A DNA stretch of 21,031 nucleotides from CS1-C013 sp964353745 (GTDB lineage Archaea > Aenigmatarchaeota > Aenigmatarchaeia > Aenigmatarchaeales > Aenigmatarchaeaceae), in contig CAYGWD010000018.1 of assembly GCA_964353745.1 (NCBI GenBank), forward strand, positions 1 to 21,031. The letters are read 5' to 3'. Numbering within the stretch: position 1 is the first letter of the stretch; each line of letters opens with the position of its first letter. The notes beneath the pieces are model-generated. The model ran no database searches and had not been told where the DNA came from. It saw nothing but the letters and a program-made list of their open reading frames with translations. Shown one piece after another: positions 20,370 through 21,031 of this stretch. Made by a program: the position numbers and the translations under genes.

Positions 20370-21031
20370 TTACTCTAAGAATTCTACAGAATCTATCACT
20401 CCGTCATTATCCTTGTCAATGCCTTCCACGATTCTCGCAAAAACTTTAGAATCATAGGAATTGCCTTGGCAAATCTCGTCAAACTTCTGTAAGAACGCTA
20501 GTATCGCAGCCCTTGTCCCGGCCATTCTTCTGCCAGCTATGACGAGAATGTCCTTCGTCTTATCAAAAGGATTCTTGGTCTTGACAATTATTCCATAGCC
20601 CTCTTCATAATAGTTCTTGCCAGAGACGTTAGAATGAAAGCCAGAATAGAAATTCTCCTGATCCTTTATCTTCTCGAACTTTATTGGCAGCTTTGGATTA
20701 ACTCTAGCTGTTACAAAATTCACTCCAGGTCCGCCGATCAGTATCAAGTTATTTTTCAAGTCTCCTTCCTTGACTTCCGTGTCCAACTTTGTAAATAAAT
20801 CAGGTTTGTAATTAAGAAATGTCCCTAGGAACAAGCCTAAATCAGCAGCAAACAAGCCATCCTTTGCCCTTGCCTTTGCCATGCCATGAGGTTCAGGACT
20901 TCCCATAATTATCAAGGCGTTTAGTCTGCCATCGCTTATGAACGGCTCTAGAAAATTCTTATATTCCTTTTTTAGTTGGAAAACTTTTTGTGATTCTTCC
21001 AAAGGTTTCAACAACAATGTAAAGGCATAAT
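20370..21031 (-). CDS. Protein resembling the archaeal S-layer C-terminal family, with EF-hand-like end (5' end outside window)
   Basis: The minus frame is open to the window edge with no ATG; TTG codons near 21017 are weak starts, so I treat it as 5'-truncated. About 215 residues are visible. NLILIGGPGVNFVTARVNP, later YGIIVKTKNPFDKTKDILVIAGRRMAGTRAAILAF, matches the GGPxVN...(V)IAGxxxxGTRAA pattern of archaeal S-layer proteins' C-terminal region, though the visible part has no membrane segment. MGSPEPHGMAKARAKDGLFAADLGLFL precedes it. The end, DKDNDGVIDSVEFLE, is a textbook EF-hand loop (Asp1, Asp3, Asp5, Gly6, Ile8, Asp9, Glu12) and suggests Ca2+ binding. Whether it is exported depends on the missing N terminus. 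Codon use is like that of the core genes. Confidence 0.6.
   Translation of the reverse strand, partial: YAFTLLLKPLEESQKVFQLKKEYKNFLEPFISDGRLNALIIMGSPEPHGMAKARAKDGLFAADLGLFLGTFLNYKPDLFTKLDTEVKEGDLKNNLILIGGPGVNFVTARVNPKLPIKFEKIKDQENFYSGFHSNVSGKNYYEEGYGIIVKTKNPFDKTKDILVIAGRRMAGTRAAILAFLQKFDEICQGNSYDSKVFARIVEGIDKDNDGVIDSVEFLE

Overview
The window looks like an archaeal chromosome, most plausibly a DPANN-type lineage of the Woesearchaeota/Pacearchaeota kind (inference). Support: a gatD/gatE pair (the archaea-specific Glu-tRNA(Gln) amidotransferase), an archaeal NusA-like zinc/KH protein, two TGS-domain GTPases, an archaeal-type Ser/His/Asp signal peptidase, and AT-rich DNA in which many genes have a TATA-like box about 26 nt before the ATG (leaderless mRNAs). 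Other genes use GGTGA(T) or GAGGAGAT ribosome binding sites. Intergenic gaps are short and several convergent genes abut or overlap at their stops.

Layout. (1) 1-4391 is an extracellular-protein locus: the C-terminal end of an LruC-domain-like protein, a terminator, a 708-aa signal peptidase fused to its own substrate-like (SipW-tag) surface module, a GC-rich structured gap, and a TasA/camelysin-type secreted protein carrying MopE-like and Notch-type LNR repeats. (2) 4458-7117: an unknown CxC...CxHxC protein, a coupled minus-strand pair (SemiSWEET-like membrane protein and YchF/OLA1-like TGS GTPase), and a small Gly-rich protein. (3) 7222-11178: NusA-like protein, PAP2 phosphatase, a membrane-anchored surface protein, a TGS protein with a degenerate G domain, and an unknown protein. 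(4) 11256-15924: two small overlapping genes (one a zinc ribbon), an unknown protein, then the tight operon gatD - MBL hydrolase - cupin - gatE. GatE lacks the AspRS-like (GAD) insertion domain. (5) 15925-18592 is an island of small genes in which six gaps carry the same motif, GTTATATGAAAATAA. In four of them it sits about 20 nt upstream of a TATA-like element, and in three it is part of a larger module with a hairpin of different sequence in each of the two clearest copies. (6) 18593-21031: a secreted lectin-like/coiled-coil protein with a tail-fibre-like motif, an unknown membrane protein, and a 5'-truncated protein resembling the archaeal S-layer C-terminal family with an EF-hand-like end.

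The strongest candidates for something new are the protease-substrate fusion with its neighbouring TasA/LNR protein (a likely dedicated export and surface-assembly system), the repeated promoter-upstream element in the small-gene island, and the GAD-less GatE in an operon with MBL and cupin genes. All family names come from recognising motifs by eye; no database search was run.
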